This document shows, piece by piece, positions 1-9,437 of a stretch of DNA of 32,109 nucleotides. Source of the stretch: Methylotenera oryzisoli (GTDB lineage: Bacteria; Pseudomonadota; Gammaproteobacteria; Burkholderiales; Methylophilaceae); contig CAMDXI010000014.1 of the NCBI GenBank assembly GCA_945878695.1, positions 1-32,109 of the forward strand, read 5' to 3'. Numbering within the stretch: position 1 is the stretch's first letter; each line of letters begins with the position of its first letter. Under the pieces are notes generated by a model that was given only the letters and a program-made list of their open reading frames with translations, was not told where the DNA came from and made no database searches. Both the position numbers and the translations under genes were made by a program.

Positions 1-119
1 AAAAATAAAAATGGCCATGCAAGACTAGGCGCGAGTAAAAATTTAGCGCCGCATACGAGTGGTATGTAAGCGAAGATTTTTGGCGAGCAACAACGTATTG
101 CGCCGCAATTTTTATTTTT
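1..119. repeat. Imperfect palindromic intergenic element downstream of edd
   Basis: The outer ends are inverted copies of an A/T-rich word (about 1-15 and 105-119). Further in, about 30-50 and 70-90 are imperfectly complementary, and CATAC/GTATG pair around a short loop near 53-63. The whole stretch can fold as a long interrupted hairpin and abuts the edd stop codon. It may act as the edd terminator or be a dispersed palindromic repeat. No reading frame stands out. The left boundary is the window edge, so the element may extend further. Confidence 0.45.
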
Positions 120-1934
120 CTAAAGCCAGGTGATGGCGCCCTCTTCAGCCGACAGCACATTCTTACGCATGCCGCCAAACAACTCGCGGCCAAAGCCATA
201 GGCATTATTGTGACGTTTGCTATCCGACAACTCGGCCACTTCACGCTCGGCCCACTCGTCTTCATCCACCAGCACGTTGACCATGCCTACCGTGGCATTC
301 AAACGTATGATGTCGCCGTCACGCACCTTGGCTAAAGGGCCGCCGGCTGAGGCTTCTGGGCTCAAATGGATGGCCGCCGGAATTTTACCGGAGGCACCAC
401 TCATGCGACCGTCGGTCACGATCGCTACCCTAAAGCCTTTGTTTTGCAACACGGCCAAAGGCGGCGTTAATTTATGCAACTCCGGCATGCCATTGGCTTT
501 AGGCCCTTGGAAACGCACCACCGCAATGAAGTCTTTTTCCAACTCACCACGATCAAAGGCAGCCAATAATTCTTCTTGGGCATCAAACACAATGGCCGGC
601 GCTTCAATGATGTGGCGATCGGCTGGCACAGCAGAAATCTTAATCACGCTGCGACCTAAATTACCCTTAAGCAAACGCAAGCCGCCTGACTCATCAAACG
701 GCGCCGCCGCCGTGCGCACGATGCTGTCGTCTGGGCTTTCTTTTGGCAAATCGCGCCACACCAATTGCTCGTTTTCTTTGACCGGCTTTTTGCCGTAATC
801 GCGCAAGCCGCCGTGTGCGATGGTTAAGACATCAGGGAACATATAGCCCGCATCTATCAATTCACGGATAACAAAAGCTGGGCCACCGGCATCTTGGAAC
901 TGGTTCACGTCGGCTTTACCATTAGGGTAAACGCTGGCCAATAGCGGCGTGGTTTTAGCCAAGTGGTAGAAGTCCGTCCAATCAATCATGATGCCGGCCG
1001 CGCGGGCAATCGCCACCCAATGGATCAAATGGTTGGTGGAGCCACCGGTGGCCAACAAGGCCACCATGGCATTCACGATCACGTACTCATTGACCAAGCG
1101 ACCGATAGGCGTGAACTGTTCTTTTTTGGTTTTAGCTAACACCATCTTCACCGCTTCACGCGTCAACAATTCGCGCATGCCATCGTGCGGGTGGATGAAG
1201 GCCGCACCCGGCACGTGCAAGCCCATGGCTTCCATCAACATTTGATTGCTGTTAGCCGTGCCATAGAAAGTACAGGTGCCAGCGCCGTGGTAAGCCGCCG
1301 ATTCCGATGCCAATAATTCTTTGCGGGTCACTTTGCCTTGTGCATACTGCTCGCGCACTTTGGATTTGGCTGTGTTATCAATACCGGTGCTCATCGGGCC
1401 AGCTGGCACAAACACGCAAGGCAAATGACCAAACTGCAAGGCGCCGATTAATAAACCGGGCACGATTTTATCGCACACGCCTAATAACAATGCCGCGTCG
1501 AACACATCGTGTGACAAGGCAATCGCGGTACTCATGGCTATGGTGTCGCGGCTAAATAAGGACAATTCCATACCAGGCTCACCTTGCGTGATGCCGTCGC
1601 ACATGGCTGGCACGCCACCGGCCACTTGCACAGTGGCACCGTGCTTAGACGCTTCATGGCGAATGATGTCTGGGTAATTCACGTATGGTTGATGCGCTGA
1701 AAGCATCTCATTGTAGGCCGTGACAATACCGATGTTAGGCGCCTTCTCGACCACCACGCGCAATTTATCGTTAGCCGGCATGGCAGCAAAAGCGTGCGCC
1801 ACGTTAGCGCAACCTAAGCGGTCGGCCCCGCGTTCGCGATTGACGATATCGTCTATGCGATTCAAGTAAGCCGTACGAGTCGGCCGACTTTTTTCTATGA
1901 TACGCTCGGTAACTTCTATATGAGATTGCTTCAT
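120..1934 (-). CDS. edd: 6-phosphogluconate dehydratase
   Basis: Entner-Doudoroff enzyme that dehydrates 6-phosphogluconate to 2-keto-3-deoxy-6-phosphogluconate in the cytoplasm. The 604 aa match the usual length of about 603. The protein is of the IlvD/Edd [4Fe-4S] dehydratase family: cysteines in MCDGITQG (C112), [11 protein letters not shown] (C154) and [13 protein letters not shown] (C221) are the expected cluster-region residues, and a [14 protein letters not shown] stretch lies near residue 520. The very similar dihydroxy-acid dehydratase IlvD is less likely given the length and the Edd-like N-terminus. The start is an ATG with no strong ribosome binding site. It is divergent from lpxL across about 150 bp. 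The usual partner eda is not in the window; it could lie beyond the left edge, but the palindrome at 1-119 separates them. Confidence 0.93.
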   Translation of the reverse strand: MKQSHIEVTERIIEKSRPTRTAYLNRIDDIVNRERGADRLGCANVAHAFAAMPANDKLRVVVEKAPNIGIVTAYNEMLSAHQPYVNYPDIIRHEASKHGATVQVAGGVPAMCDGITQGEPGMELSLFSRDTIAMSTAIALSHDVFDAALLLGVCDKIVPGLLIGALQFGHLPCVFVPAGPMSTGIDNTAKSKVREQYAQGKVTRKELLASESAAYHGAGTCTFYGTANSNQMLMEAMGLHVPGAAFIHPHDGMRELLTREAVKMVLAKTKKEQFTPIGRLVNEYVIVNAMVALLATGGSTNHLIHWVAIARAAGIMIDWTDFYHLAKTTPLLASVYPNGKADVNQFQDAGGPAFVIRELIDAGYMFPDVLTIAHGGLRDYGKKPVKENEQLVWRDLPKESPDDSIVRTAAAPFDESGGLRLLKGNLGRSVIKISAVPADRHIIEAPAIVFDAQEELLAAFDRGELEKDFIAVVRFQGPKANGMPELHKLTPPLAVLQNKGFRVAIVTDGRMSGASGKIPAAIHLSPEASAGGPLAKVRDGDIIRLNATVGMVNVLVDEDEWAEREVAELSDSKRHNNAYGFGRELFGGMRKNVLSAEEGAITWL

Positions 1935-2078
1935 TTTCTATAAGACCATAAGGATGATTAACTGCCTCAATTATCCTCAATGCAGGCCTTATCGTCAAAC
2001 GAATGATGGCTTAGCGGCCAGAAAACCGCATGCCGACCGACGCATTTAAGAAACGCCATGCATCAATCCAGACTCCGC

Positions 2079-2084
2079 TATAAT
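2079..2084 (+). promoter_or_regulatory. -10 box (TATAAT) directly before lpxL start
   Basis: A perfect TATAAT preceded by CGC ends 6 nt before the ATG at 2091. Transcription would be expected to start at or next to that ATG, giving a leaderless mRNA. No convincing -35 hexamer is visible at 16-18 nt upstream. Confidence 0.55.
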
Positions 2085-2090
2085 CCGATT

Positions 2091-2942
2091 ATGCGTTTTA
2101 TAAGTTTTAATTTCTTGCGATTGCTGCTGACGGCCTTTGCCTTATTGCCCCTACCGGTTGTGCACGGCTTGGGCAAGTTATTGGGCTGGGTGGGCTCGGC
2201 TTTATCGCTGCAGCACGCGCGCATTAGTGCCGACAACTTACACTCCAGTGGCATCTACCCCAACCCAGCTGAATTTAAACAAGCCGCGCGCCTGAGCATA
2301 GGCGAGTCGGGCAAGGCCTTACTAGAAAGCTTGGCCATCTGGCTACGCAGCGATCAACGTCAAGCCGCCTTAGTGAAAAACTTTGATGGCTGGGAACACA
2401 TAGAACAAGGCTTGGCCAGTGGCAAAGGGCTGATATTCCTTAGCCCGCACATAGGCTGTTTTGAAATCACCTCTTTGTACGTGGCCAACCGCTTCCCCAT
2501 CACCGTACTCTACCGCAGCCCACGCCACGCTTGGATGCTACCCATCATGAATTGGGGTCGGCAACGCGGCCAAATTAGCTTGGTGCAAGCCAATGCCCAA
2601 GGCGTTAAACATTTATTAAAAGCCCTGCAACGCGGTGAAGCCATAGGCATTTTGCCCGATCAAGCGCCGCAAGAAGGGGAAGGGGAATGGGCGCCGTTTT
2701 TTGGCCGGCCGGCTTACACCATGACGCTGGCTTCGAAATTAGCCAAAACCACGGGCGCGCAAGTGCTCATGGTGTTTGGTGAGCGCTTAGCTTATGGACG
2801 AGGCTACACCATACACGTGCGGCCAATTGCCGACGGTGGCATAGACACCCCTAGCCTGCTCAATAGCGAAATTGAGCGCACCATATTGCAATGCCCCAGC
2901 CAATACCTATGGGGCTACGACCGCTACAAAGCCCGCGACTAA
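2091..2942 (+). CDS. lpxL: Lipid A biosynthesis lauroyl/myristoyl acyltransferase (LpxL/HtrB family)
   Basis: Inner-membrane acyltransferase that adds a secondary acyl chain to the Kdo-lipid A precursor during LPS synthesis. From the ATG at 2091 it is 283 aa. An N-terminal hydrophobic segment (about 5-25) would anchor it, and the family's H-X4-E catalytic motif is present as HIGCFE (H120, E125). A conserved GILPDQAP stretch and a downstream YTMTLASKLA stretch also fit. An in-frame ATG at 2058 would add 11 residues, but a TATAAT box lies between the two ATGs, so 2091 is preferred. Which acyl chain it transfers, and whether it is LpxL, LpxM or LpxP, cannot be told from sequence. Members of this family are often annotated htrB. 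Confidence 0.85.
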   Translation: MRFISFNFLRLLLTAFALLPLPVVHGLGKLLGWVGSALSLQHARISADNLHSSGIYPNPAEFKQAARLSIGESGKALLESLAIWLRSDQRQAALVKNFDGWEHIEQGLASGKGLIFLSPHIGCFEITSLYVANRFPITVLYRSPRHAWMLPIMNWGRQRGQISLVQANAQGVKHLLKALQRGEAIGILPDQAPQEGEGEWAPFFGRPAYTMTLASKLAKTTGAQVLMVFGERLAYGRGYTIHVRPIADGGIDTPSLLNSEIERTILQCPSQYLWGYDRYKARD

Positions 2943-2976
2943 TCGGCTAGGCCTGGCCAAATAGACTTGGCCAAAT

Positions 2977-3011
2977 AGGCTTGGGCGAAACTGCCCGTCT
3001 TTTTTAAGCCT
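2977..3011 (+). terminator. Possible terminator after lpxL
   Basis: A GGGC/GCCC stem with a six-base loop is followed by TCTTTTTT. An outer AGGCTT/AAGCCT pair (2977-2982, 3006-3011) could extend it. The stem is short, so strength is uncertain. Just upstream, a TTGGCCAAATAG-like word occurs twice. Confidence 0.45.
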
Positions 3012-3044
3012 CAAAAAAATAATTAAAAAAATTAGCCTTTCTCG

Positions 3045-3073
3045 CTTGAGATTTTGCCGGCCACCCCCATTGA
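3045..3073 (+). promoter_or_regulatory. Sigma-32 heat-shock promoter of grpE
   Basis: CTTGAGA (3045-3051), a 13-nt spacer, then CCCCATTGA (3065-3073). The sigma-32 consensus is CTTGAAA, 13-14 nt, CCCCATnT. The box lies about 33 nt before the grpE start. Confidence 0.75.
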
Positions 3074-3106
3074 TGACGCATTGCAATAAATTTACAGGAC
3101 CCCTTC

Positions 3107-3625
3107 ATGACTGAAAACGTAAACGACAACCCTACAACGCAAGCCGAAGAGGGCGCCCAAGACAACCCCGTTGCAGCCAGCCCCGAAGAGCGCATTGCCG
3201 AATTGGAAGCGCAGTTGGCAGAGGCCCAAGCGGCCGTGCTCTACACCAAAGCCGAAGGCGAAAACATCCGCCGCCGCGCCATGGACGACATAGAAAAAGC
3301 GCGCAAATTTGCCTTAGAAAAATTCTCCAATGAGTTGTTAGCGGTTAAAGACAGTTTGGACGCGGCTTTGCTAATTGAAGCCGCCGAAGTGCAAAGCTAC
3401 AAAGATGGCGTGGACCTCACCGCCAAACAACTGGCCTCGGTATTCGATAAATTCAACATCACCGAGATTAACCCAGTGGGTGAGAAATTCGACCCCAACA
3501 AACACCAAGCCATCAGCATGTTGGAAAACAGCGGTGAACCAAATACCGTCACCAGCGTATTGCAAAAAGGCTACACCCTCAATGACCGCGTGTTACGCCC
3601 GGCCTTGGTGATGGTGGCTAAATAA
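3107..3625 (+). CDS. grpE: Nucleotide exchange factor GrpE
   Basis: Homodimeric cochaperone that releases ADP from DnaK to restart its folding cycle, and can act as a thermosensor. The 172 aa are somewhat shorter than E. coli GrpE (197). An acidic, low-complexity N-terminus (about 1-30) is followed by a long coiled-coil helix (about 30-70, including [20 protein letters not shown]). The C-terminal beta-wing domain carries the family pattern [14 protein letters not shown] and ends in [23 protein letters not shown] ribosome site lies shortly before the ATG. The gene lies upstream of dnaK with a 150-bp gap that has its own promoter. No hrcA adjoins it on the 5' side, unlike in many bacteria. Confidence 0.95.
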   Translation: MTENVNDNPTTQAEEGAQDNPVAASPEERIAELEAQLAEAQAAVLYTKAEGENIRRRAMDDIEKARKFALEKFSNELLAVKDSLDAALLIEAAEVQSYKDGVDLTAKQLASVFDKFNITEINPVGEKFDPNKHQAISMLENSGEPNTVTSVLQKGYTLNDRVLRPALVMVAK

Positions 3626-3635
3626 AAAATAAACA

Positions 3636-3662
3636 CTTGAAATAATCGCAACAGACCTCATT
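3636..3662 (+). promoter_or_regulatory. Second sigma-32 heat-shock promoter, in front of dnaK
   Basis: A perfect CTTGAAA (3636-3642) is followed by 13 nt and CCTCATT (3656-3662), one mismatch from CCCCATT. The spacer length equals that of the grpE promoter. It lies 10 nt past the grpE stop and about 113 nt before dnaK, so dnaK can be induced independently of grpE readthrough. Confidence 0.7.
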
Positions 3663-3775
3663 GTTAGTGCATCAGTAAATTCGCCACCTAACAGCAACAC
3701 GATAAACAGGGCTCACCCTCGGTTAATTGGCGTTCATTAGTGGTTAAACATAGTTAATAAAAGGAAATAAAAAAG

Positions 3776-5698
3776 ATGGCAAAAATCATTGGTATAGACT
3801 TAGGCACCACCAACTCATGCGTGGCTGTGATGGAAGGCGGCAAACCGCGCGTGATTGAAAACTCCGAAGGCACACGCACCACGCCTTCTATTATTGCTTA
3901 CCAAGAAGACGGTGAAATCCTAGCCGGCGCACCGGCTAAACGCCAAGCGGTGACCAACCCTAAAAACACCTTGTACGCGGTTAAACGTTTAATCGGCCGT
4001 CGTTTTGATGAAAAAGAAGTGCAAAAAGACATAGGCTTAATGCCCTACAGCATTGCCAAAGCCGACAACGGCGACGCATGGGTAGAAGTGCGCGGCGTGA
4101 AAATGGCGCCACCACAAATTTCTGCTGAAGTGTTACGCAAAATGAAAAAAACCGCCGAAGATTACCTAGGCGAAGAAGTAACCGAAGCGGTGATTACCGT
4201 GCCGGCTTACTTTAACGACAGCCAACGTCAAGCCACCAAAGACGCAGGCCGCATTGCCGGTTTGGATGTAAAACGCATCATCAACGAACCGACTGCAGCG
4301 GCTTTGGCATTTGGTTTAGACAAACAAGAAGGCGATCGCAAAATTGCCGTTTACGACTTGGGCGGCGGTACCTTTGACGTGTCCATTATTGAAATTTCCA
4401 GCATCGATGGCGAACACCAATTTGAAGTGTTGTCGACCAACGGTGACACCTTCTTAGGTGGTGAAGACTTCGACAACCGTTTAATTGACTTCTTGGCCGA
4501 CGAGTTCAAGAAAGAAAATAACGGCATGGATTTGCGCAACGACTTATTGGCTAAACAACGCTTAAAAGAAGCGGCGGAAAAAGCTAAAATTGAATTGTCT
4601 GGCGCCACCCAAACCGAAGTGAATTTACCTTACATCACGGCCGATGCCACTGGCCCGAAACACTTGGTGGTAAAAATCACCAGAGCCAAACTGGAATCCT
4701 TGGTGGAAGACTTGATCGAGCGCACCATGGCCCCATGCCGCACGGCGATTAAAGACGCCGGCGTGTCCATAGACGACATCACCGATGTGATCTTGGTCGG
4801 CGGTCAAAGCCGCATGCCTAAGGTGCAAGAAAAAGTAAAAGAAATCTTTGGTAAAGAACCGCGTAAAGACGTCAACCCAGATGAAGCCGTGGCCGTGGGC
4901 GCTGCAATTCAAGGTGGCGTATTACAAGGCGACGTGAAAGACGTGTTGTTATTAGACGTGACGCCATTGTCATTGGGTATCGAAACCTTGGGCGGCGTGA
5001 TGACGAAAGTGATCAAGAAAAATACCACGATTCCTACCAAGGCATCGCAAACTTTCTCTACTGCTGACGACAACCAAAATGCCGTGACCATACAAGTGTT
5101 GCAAGGTGAGCGTGAAAAAGCCGCGGCCAACAAATCATTGGGCCAATTTAATTTAAGCGACATTCCACCCGCACCACGTGGCATCCCGCAAATTGAAGTG
5201 ACCTTTGACATCGACGCTAACGGCATTTTGCACGTGAGCGCCAAGGACAAAGCCACCGGTAAAGAAAATAAAATCACCATCAAAGCCAACAGCGGTCTTA
5301 GCGAAGCCGAGATTCAGCAAATGGAAGAAGATGCCGTTAAATACGCAGACGAAGATAAGAAATACCGCGAGTTGGTCGATGCACGCAATGCCGCTGATGG
5401 CATGGTGCACTCCGTGAAAAAATCCTTAAGTGAGCACGGTGATAAATTGGACGCGGCAGAAAAAGAAGCGATAGAAGCGGCCATTAAAGACGTGGAAGAA
5501 GTCTTGCAATCCGACGACAAAGACGCGATTGAAGCCAAAACCACGGCCTTAACGGAAGCCTCACAAAAATTAGGCGAGAAGGTCTACGCTGAGCAACAAG
5601 CCCAAGCCAACACCGAATCCGCACAACAAGCAGAAGGCGAAAAAACCGTCGATGGCGACGTGGTGGACGCGGAGTTTGAGGAAGTGAAAAAAGACTAA
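3776..5698 (+). CDS. dnaK: Chaperone protein DnaK (Hsp70)
   Basis: ATP-driven Hsp70 chaperone that binds exposed hydrophobic peptides; with DnaJ it also controls sigma-32 stability in the families studied. The 640 aa are full length (E. coli 638). ATPase-domain signatures are visible in order: [13 protein letters not shown] (6-18), [17 protein letters not shown] (around 140), [10 protein letters not shown], the phosphate loop [12 protein letters not shown] (around 195) and LVGGQSRMP (around 340). The linker [19 protein letters not shown] leads to the substrate domain and helical lid, and the acidic tail ends in EEVKKD, as usual. AAGGAAA provides a good ribosome site. It has its own sigma-32-like promoter upstream and a strong terminator downstream. 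Confidence 0.98.
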   Translation: MAKIIGIDLGTTNSCVAVMEGGKPRVIENSEGTRTTPSIIAYQEDGEILAGAPAKRQAVTNPKNTLYAVKRLIGRRFDEKEVQKDIGLMPYSIAKADNGDAWVEVRGVKMAPPQISAEVLRKMKKTAEDYLGEEVTEAVITVPAYFNDSQRQATKDAGRIAGLDVKRIINEPTAAALAFGLDKQEGDRKIAVYDLGGGTFDVSIIEISSIDGEHQFEVLSTNGDTFLGGEDFDNRLIDFLADEFKKENNGMDLRNDLLAKQRLKEAAEKAKIELSGATQTEVNLPYITADATGPKHLVVKITRAKLESLVEDLIERTMAPCRTAIKDAGVSIDDITDVILVGGQSRMPKVQEKVKEIFGKEPRKDVNPDEAVAVGAAIQGGVLQGDVKDVLLLDVTPLSLGIETLGGVMTKVIKKNTTIPTKASQTFSTADDNQNAVTIQVLQGEREKAAANKSLGQFNLSDIPPAPRGIPQIEVTFDIDANGILHVSAKDKATGKENKITIKANSGLSEAEIQQMEEDAVKYADEDKKYRELVDARNAADGMVHSVKKSLSEHGDKLDAAEKEAIEAAIKDVEEVLQSDDKDAIEAKTTALTEASQKLGEKVYAEQQAQANTESAQQAEGEKTVDGDVVDAEFEEVKKD

Positions 5699-5725
5699 CT
5701 TAGTCTAAGCGAGCAGGCGAACACG

Positions 5726-5762
5726 AGTCGTTAGTACCGGTATTAGGTGCTAACGACTTTTT
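5726..5762 (+). terminator. Strong intrinsic terminator between dnaK and dnaJ
   Basis: AGTCGTTAG (5726-5734) pairs perfectly with CTAACGACT (5750-5758). Inside, ACC/GGT extend the stem across one mismatch, with a seven-base loop. A T-run follows directly. It should reduce dnaJ expression relative to dnaK. Confidence 0.85.
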
Positions 5763-5813
5763 CGCAACTCACTCAGGACTGCCGACTAACGAGCAACCAC
5801 TAGCGACTAAAAC

Positions 5814-6929
5814 ATGGCAACTAAACGAGATTATTACGAAGTACTGGGCGTTAACAAAGACGCCAGCGCAGAGGAAATCAAAAAGTCTTATCGCAAATTA
5901 GCGATGAAGCACCACCCTGACCGCAACCCGGATAACCCAAAAGCCGAAGAGAACTTCAAGGAAGCCAAAGAAGCCTACGAAATGCTCAGCGACGATCAAA
6001 AGCGCGCCGCTTACGATCAATACGGTCATGCTGGCGTAGAGCAAGGTGCAGGCGGCTTTGGTGGCGCCGGTTTTGGCGATGCCTTTGGCGACATCTTCGG
6101 CGATATTTTTGGTGGCGGTCGCTCAGGTGGACAAGGCAATAAAGTGTTTCGTGGTGCCGATTTGCGCTACAACATGGAAGTGTCTTTAGAAGACGCGGCC
6201 AAGGGCACGGAAACTAAAATTCGCATCCCGGTGCAATCCACTTGTGAAACCTGCAATGGCTCAGGCGCCAGACCAGGCACGCAACCGGTGAGTTGCACCA
6301 CCTGTGGCGGCCACGGCCAAGTGCGCATGCAACAAGGCTTTTTCTCTGTGCAACAAACCTGCCCAAAATGCCACGGTAGCGGCAAAATGGTTAAAGACCC
6401 TTGCCCAACTTGCCATGGCGCAGGCCGCACCAAGCAGAACAAAACCTTGTCGGTCAAAATCCCAGCCGGGGTGGACGAAGGCGACAGAATACGCTTGAGT
6501 GGTGAAGGCGAAGCCGGCGTGAACGGCGGGCCTACCGGTGATTTATACGTGGTCATCCACCTCAAAGAACACGCCATTTTCCAACGCGAAGGCGGCAATT
6601 TGCATTGTGAAATGCCGATCAGTTTCAGCACCGCAGCCTTAGGCGGCGAAATTGAAGTGCCTACTTTGGACGGCTCGGCCAAAATGAAAATTCCAGCTGA
6701 AACCCAAACCGGCGCGGTCTTTAGATTGCGCGGCAAAGGCATCAAACCCTTGCGTCAATCGGAATACGGCGATTTGATGGTGCACGTGGTGGTGGAAACC
6801 CCAGTTAAATTAACCGAAAAGCAGAAAGACTTATTACGTGAATTTGAAACCAGCACCCAAGCGGATTCGGGTAAACACAGCCCACGCAATAAATCTTGGA
6901 TGAATAAAGTTAAAGATTTTTTTGATTAA
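5814..6929 (+). CDS. dnaJ: Chaperone protein DnaJ (Hsp40)
   Basis: Type I Hsp40 that delivers substrates to DnaK and stimulates its ATPase. At 371 aa it is close to E. coli DnaJ (376). Domains in order: J domain (1-70) with the essential HPD at 34-36; Gly/Phe-rich linker (about 75-110); four CxxCxGxG zinc repeats starting at C144, C161, C183 and C197; then the C-terminal substrate-binding beta-domains with [12 protein letters not shown]. The start ATG has only a weak ribosome site, and I see no separate promoter in the gap. It therefore probably depends on readthrough past the dnaK terminator. Confidence 0.97.
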   Translation: MATKRDYYEVLGVNKDASAEEIKKSYRKLAMKHHPDRNPDNPKAEENFKEAKEAYEMLSDDQKRAAYDQYGHAGVEQGAGGFGGAGFGDAFGDIFGDIFGGGRSGGQGNKVFRGADLRYNMEVSLEDAAKGTETKIRIPVQSTCETCNGSGARPGTQPVSCTTCGGHGQVRMQQGFFSVQQTCPKCHGSGKMVKDPCPTCHGAGRTKQNKTLSVKIPAGVDEGDRIRLSGEGEAGVNGGPTGDLYVVIHLKEHAIFQREGGNLHCEMPISFSTAALGGEIEVPTLDGSAKMKIPAETQTGAVFRLRGKGIKPLRQSEYGDLMVHVVVETPVKLTEKQKDLLREFETSTQADSGKHSPRNKSWMNKVKDFFD

Positions 6930-6960
6930 TGTTTAAAACGCTCGAATAAAAAACCCAATC

Positions 6961-7129
6961 CACCACAGAGGCACAAAGACACAGAGAACGGCAAAATCTT
7001 TAACCCTTTTTTGATTTAATTGTGTTTATAGGCACGTACTTTTCTGAGCAGAATTAAAAAATAGATTTCCGCTTGTGCGAAAACGACTGAATAGCCTGAA
7101 TTTCTCTGTGTCTCCGTGCCTCTGTGGTG
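6961..7129. repeat. 169-bp element with 28-bp terminal inverted repeats
   Basis: The left arm (6961-6988, starting CACCACAGAGGCACAAAGAC) and the right arm (7102-7129) are reverse complements with two mismatches over 28 bp. The 113-bp core holds no convincing gene. It fills almost all the space between the converging dnaJ and the minus-strand operon and could serve as a bidirectional terminator. Very similar CTCTGTGTCTCCGTGCCTCT-type words occur in many bacterial genomes, which suggests a MITE-like or palindromic dispersed repeat. Confidence 0.75.
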
Positions 7130-7137
7130 AGCTGTTT

Positions 7138-7380
7138 TTAGCCGGCTAATCCACTGGCAATGGCGCGCAATTCTTCCGCCGCATCGGCATATTGCTCATA
7201 GCGATGGTCAGTCGTTTTGGCATACCAATACTCGCTGTTCCACTTATCCCCTTCTATTTTATGCAGCACCGCATGCAACCAACAGGCTAAAGGGTCTTGG
7301 TATTGCTGCGCCAATTCATGGGCGCCATGCCACTCGCCGGCCATGGCTAAATGCACCGCCTTGAGTAGCTTGTCACGCAA
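7138..7380 (-). CDS. Small conserved protein of unknown function
   Basis: 80 aa, no signal peptide or membrane segment. The pattern W-x-GAHELAQ, then [21 protein letters not shown] and YWY, reads like a compact helical protein. I recall similar small proteins in proteobacteria but cannot name a function. The start is a TTG at 7380, overlapping the stop of the upstream GIY-YIG gene by 8 nt, so it is probably translationally coupled. An ATG alternative lies further inside at residue 13 and would cut into the conserved part. It is the last gene of the minus-strand run and ends 8 bp from the inverted-repeat element. Confidence 0.7.
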   Translation of the reverse strand: MRDKLLKAVHLAMAGEWHGAHELAQQYQDPLACWLHAVLHKIEGDKWNSEYWYAKTTDHRYEQYADAAEELRAIASGLAG

Positions 7381-7618
7381 AATAGGCGACCTTTTTATCT
7401 CTAGGTAATTTTTTGAGTTGCGCTTCGGCCACGCTGGCGGCCGATCGGTCTTGATAAGCCAAGCTGGCGAGGATTCTGACGGGTGGGTTGGCGCGGGTAT
7501 ACTTGGCGCCCTTGCCGGCTAGGTGCGCGGCATAGCGGGCGTCCAGGTCATTGGTGATGCCAGCGTAATACGCGCCGTTCTTGCATTCCAATAGGTATAA
7601 GACCCAGCCGCCATCCAT
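7373..7618 (-). CDS. GIY-YIG nuclease superfamily protein (UPF0213/YhbQ-like)
   Basis: 81 aa forming a single GIY-YIG domain. [20 protein letters not shown] carries the two strands of the motif, with R28 and H32 in DARYAAH, KGAKYTR after it, and a late glutamate (E65) where the family places its metal ligand. Stand-alone members resemble E. coli YhbQ, reported to act on DNA, but the biological role is not settled. It starts 2 nt after gloA ends and overlaps the next gene, so it is co-transcribed. The domain call is secure; the function is not. Confidence 0.85.
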   Translation of the reverse strand: MDGGWVLYLLECKNGAYYAGITNDLDARYAAHLAGKGAKYTRANPPVRILASLAYQDRSAASVAEAQLKKLPRDKKVAYFA

Positions 7619-7620
7619 GT

Positions 7621-8010
7621 TTAATAGGTGCCGGCTTGGATGAATTCCACCTTATACCCATCCGGGTCTTCTACAAAAGCAATCACGGTAGTGCCGTGCA
7701 TCATGGGGCCGGCTTCACGCACCACTTTGCCACCGGCTTTGCGCACGGCCTCGCAGGCCTGGGCTGCGTCATCCACTTCCAAGGCAATGTGACCGTAGGC
7801 TTTGCCCATGTCGTAACTTTCCACGCCGTAGTTGTAGGTGAGCTCTATGACTGTGTGATGGGCTTCATCACCGTAGCCAACAAAAGCCAGGCTGAATTTA
7901 CCGTCGGGAAAATCGTGTTGACGTAGCACTTTCATGCCTAACACTTGCGTATAAAAAGCAATGGAGCGCTCCATATTACCTACACGGAGCATGGTATGTA
8001 GCATGCGCAT
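7621..8010 (-). CDS. gloA: Lactoylglutathione lyase (glyoxalase I)
   Basis: Converts the hemithioacetal of methylglyoxal and glutathione to S-lactoylglutathione, a cytoplasmic detoxification step. The 129 aa are typical for the Ni-type bacterial enzyme. The four metal ligands of E. coli GloA are at the same positions: H5, E56, H74 and E122. The start [10 protein letters not shown] matches the family N-terminus. It lies 9 nt after the ferredoxin gene and 2 nt before the GIY-YIG gene in the minus-strand run. Confidence 0.95.
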   Translation of the reverse strand: MRMLHTMLRVGNMERSIAFYTQVLGMKVLRQHDFPDGKFSLAFVGYGDEAHHTVIELTYNYGVESYDMGKAYGHIALEVDDAAQACEAVRKAGGKVVREAGPMMHGTTVIAFVEDPDGYKVEFIQAGTY

Positions 8011-8019
8011 AATCGTATC

Positions 8020-9379
<1,360 letters not shown>

Positions 9380-9389
9380 TGCCCGATTC

Positions 9390-9434
9390 CAGCCCCACTA
9401 AAGCGATTAGCAAGATCGCTCCTGCACGGGGCTG
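9390..9434 (-). repeat. REP-like hairpin in the M16-rsmD intergenic gap
   Basis: CAGCCCC (9390-9396) pairs with GGGGCTG (9428-9434), and inside AGCGAT (9402-9407) pairs with ATCGCT (9415-9420). Read on the minus strand it begins GCAGGAGCGATCTTGC, closely resembling the GTAGGAGCGATCTTTA palindrome at 16149. It seems to be a degenerate copy of the same REP family. In the operon mRNA it would fold between the second peptidase and rsmD. Confidence 0.55.
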
Positions 9435-9437
9435 ATA

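Noticed and set aside
217-798. 193-aa open frame on the plus strand inside edd
   Set aside because: Serine-rich shadow of the Edd coding strand with no ribosome site or domain.
6167-6745. 192-aa open frame on the minus strand inside dnaJ
   Set aside because: Its tryptophan/proline-rich composition mirrors the DnaJ zinc-finger codons; no separate gene signal.
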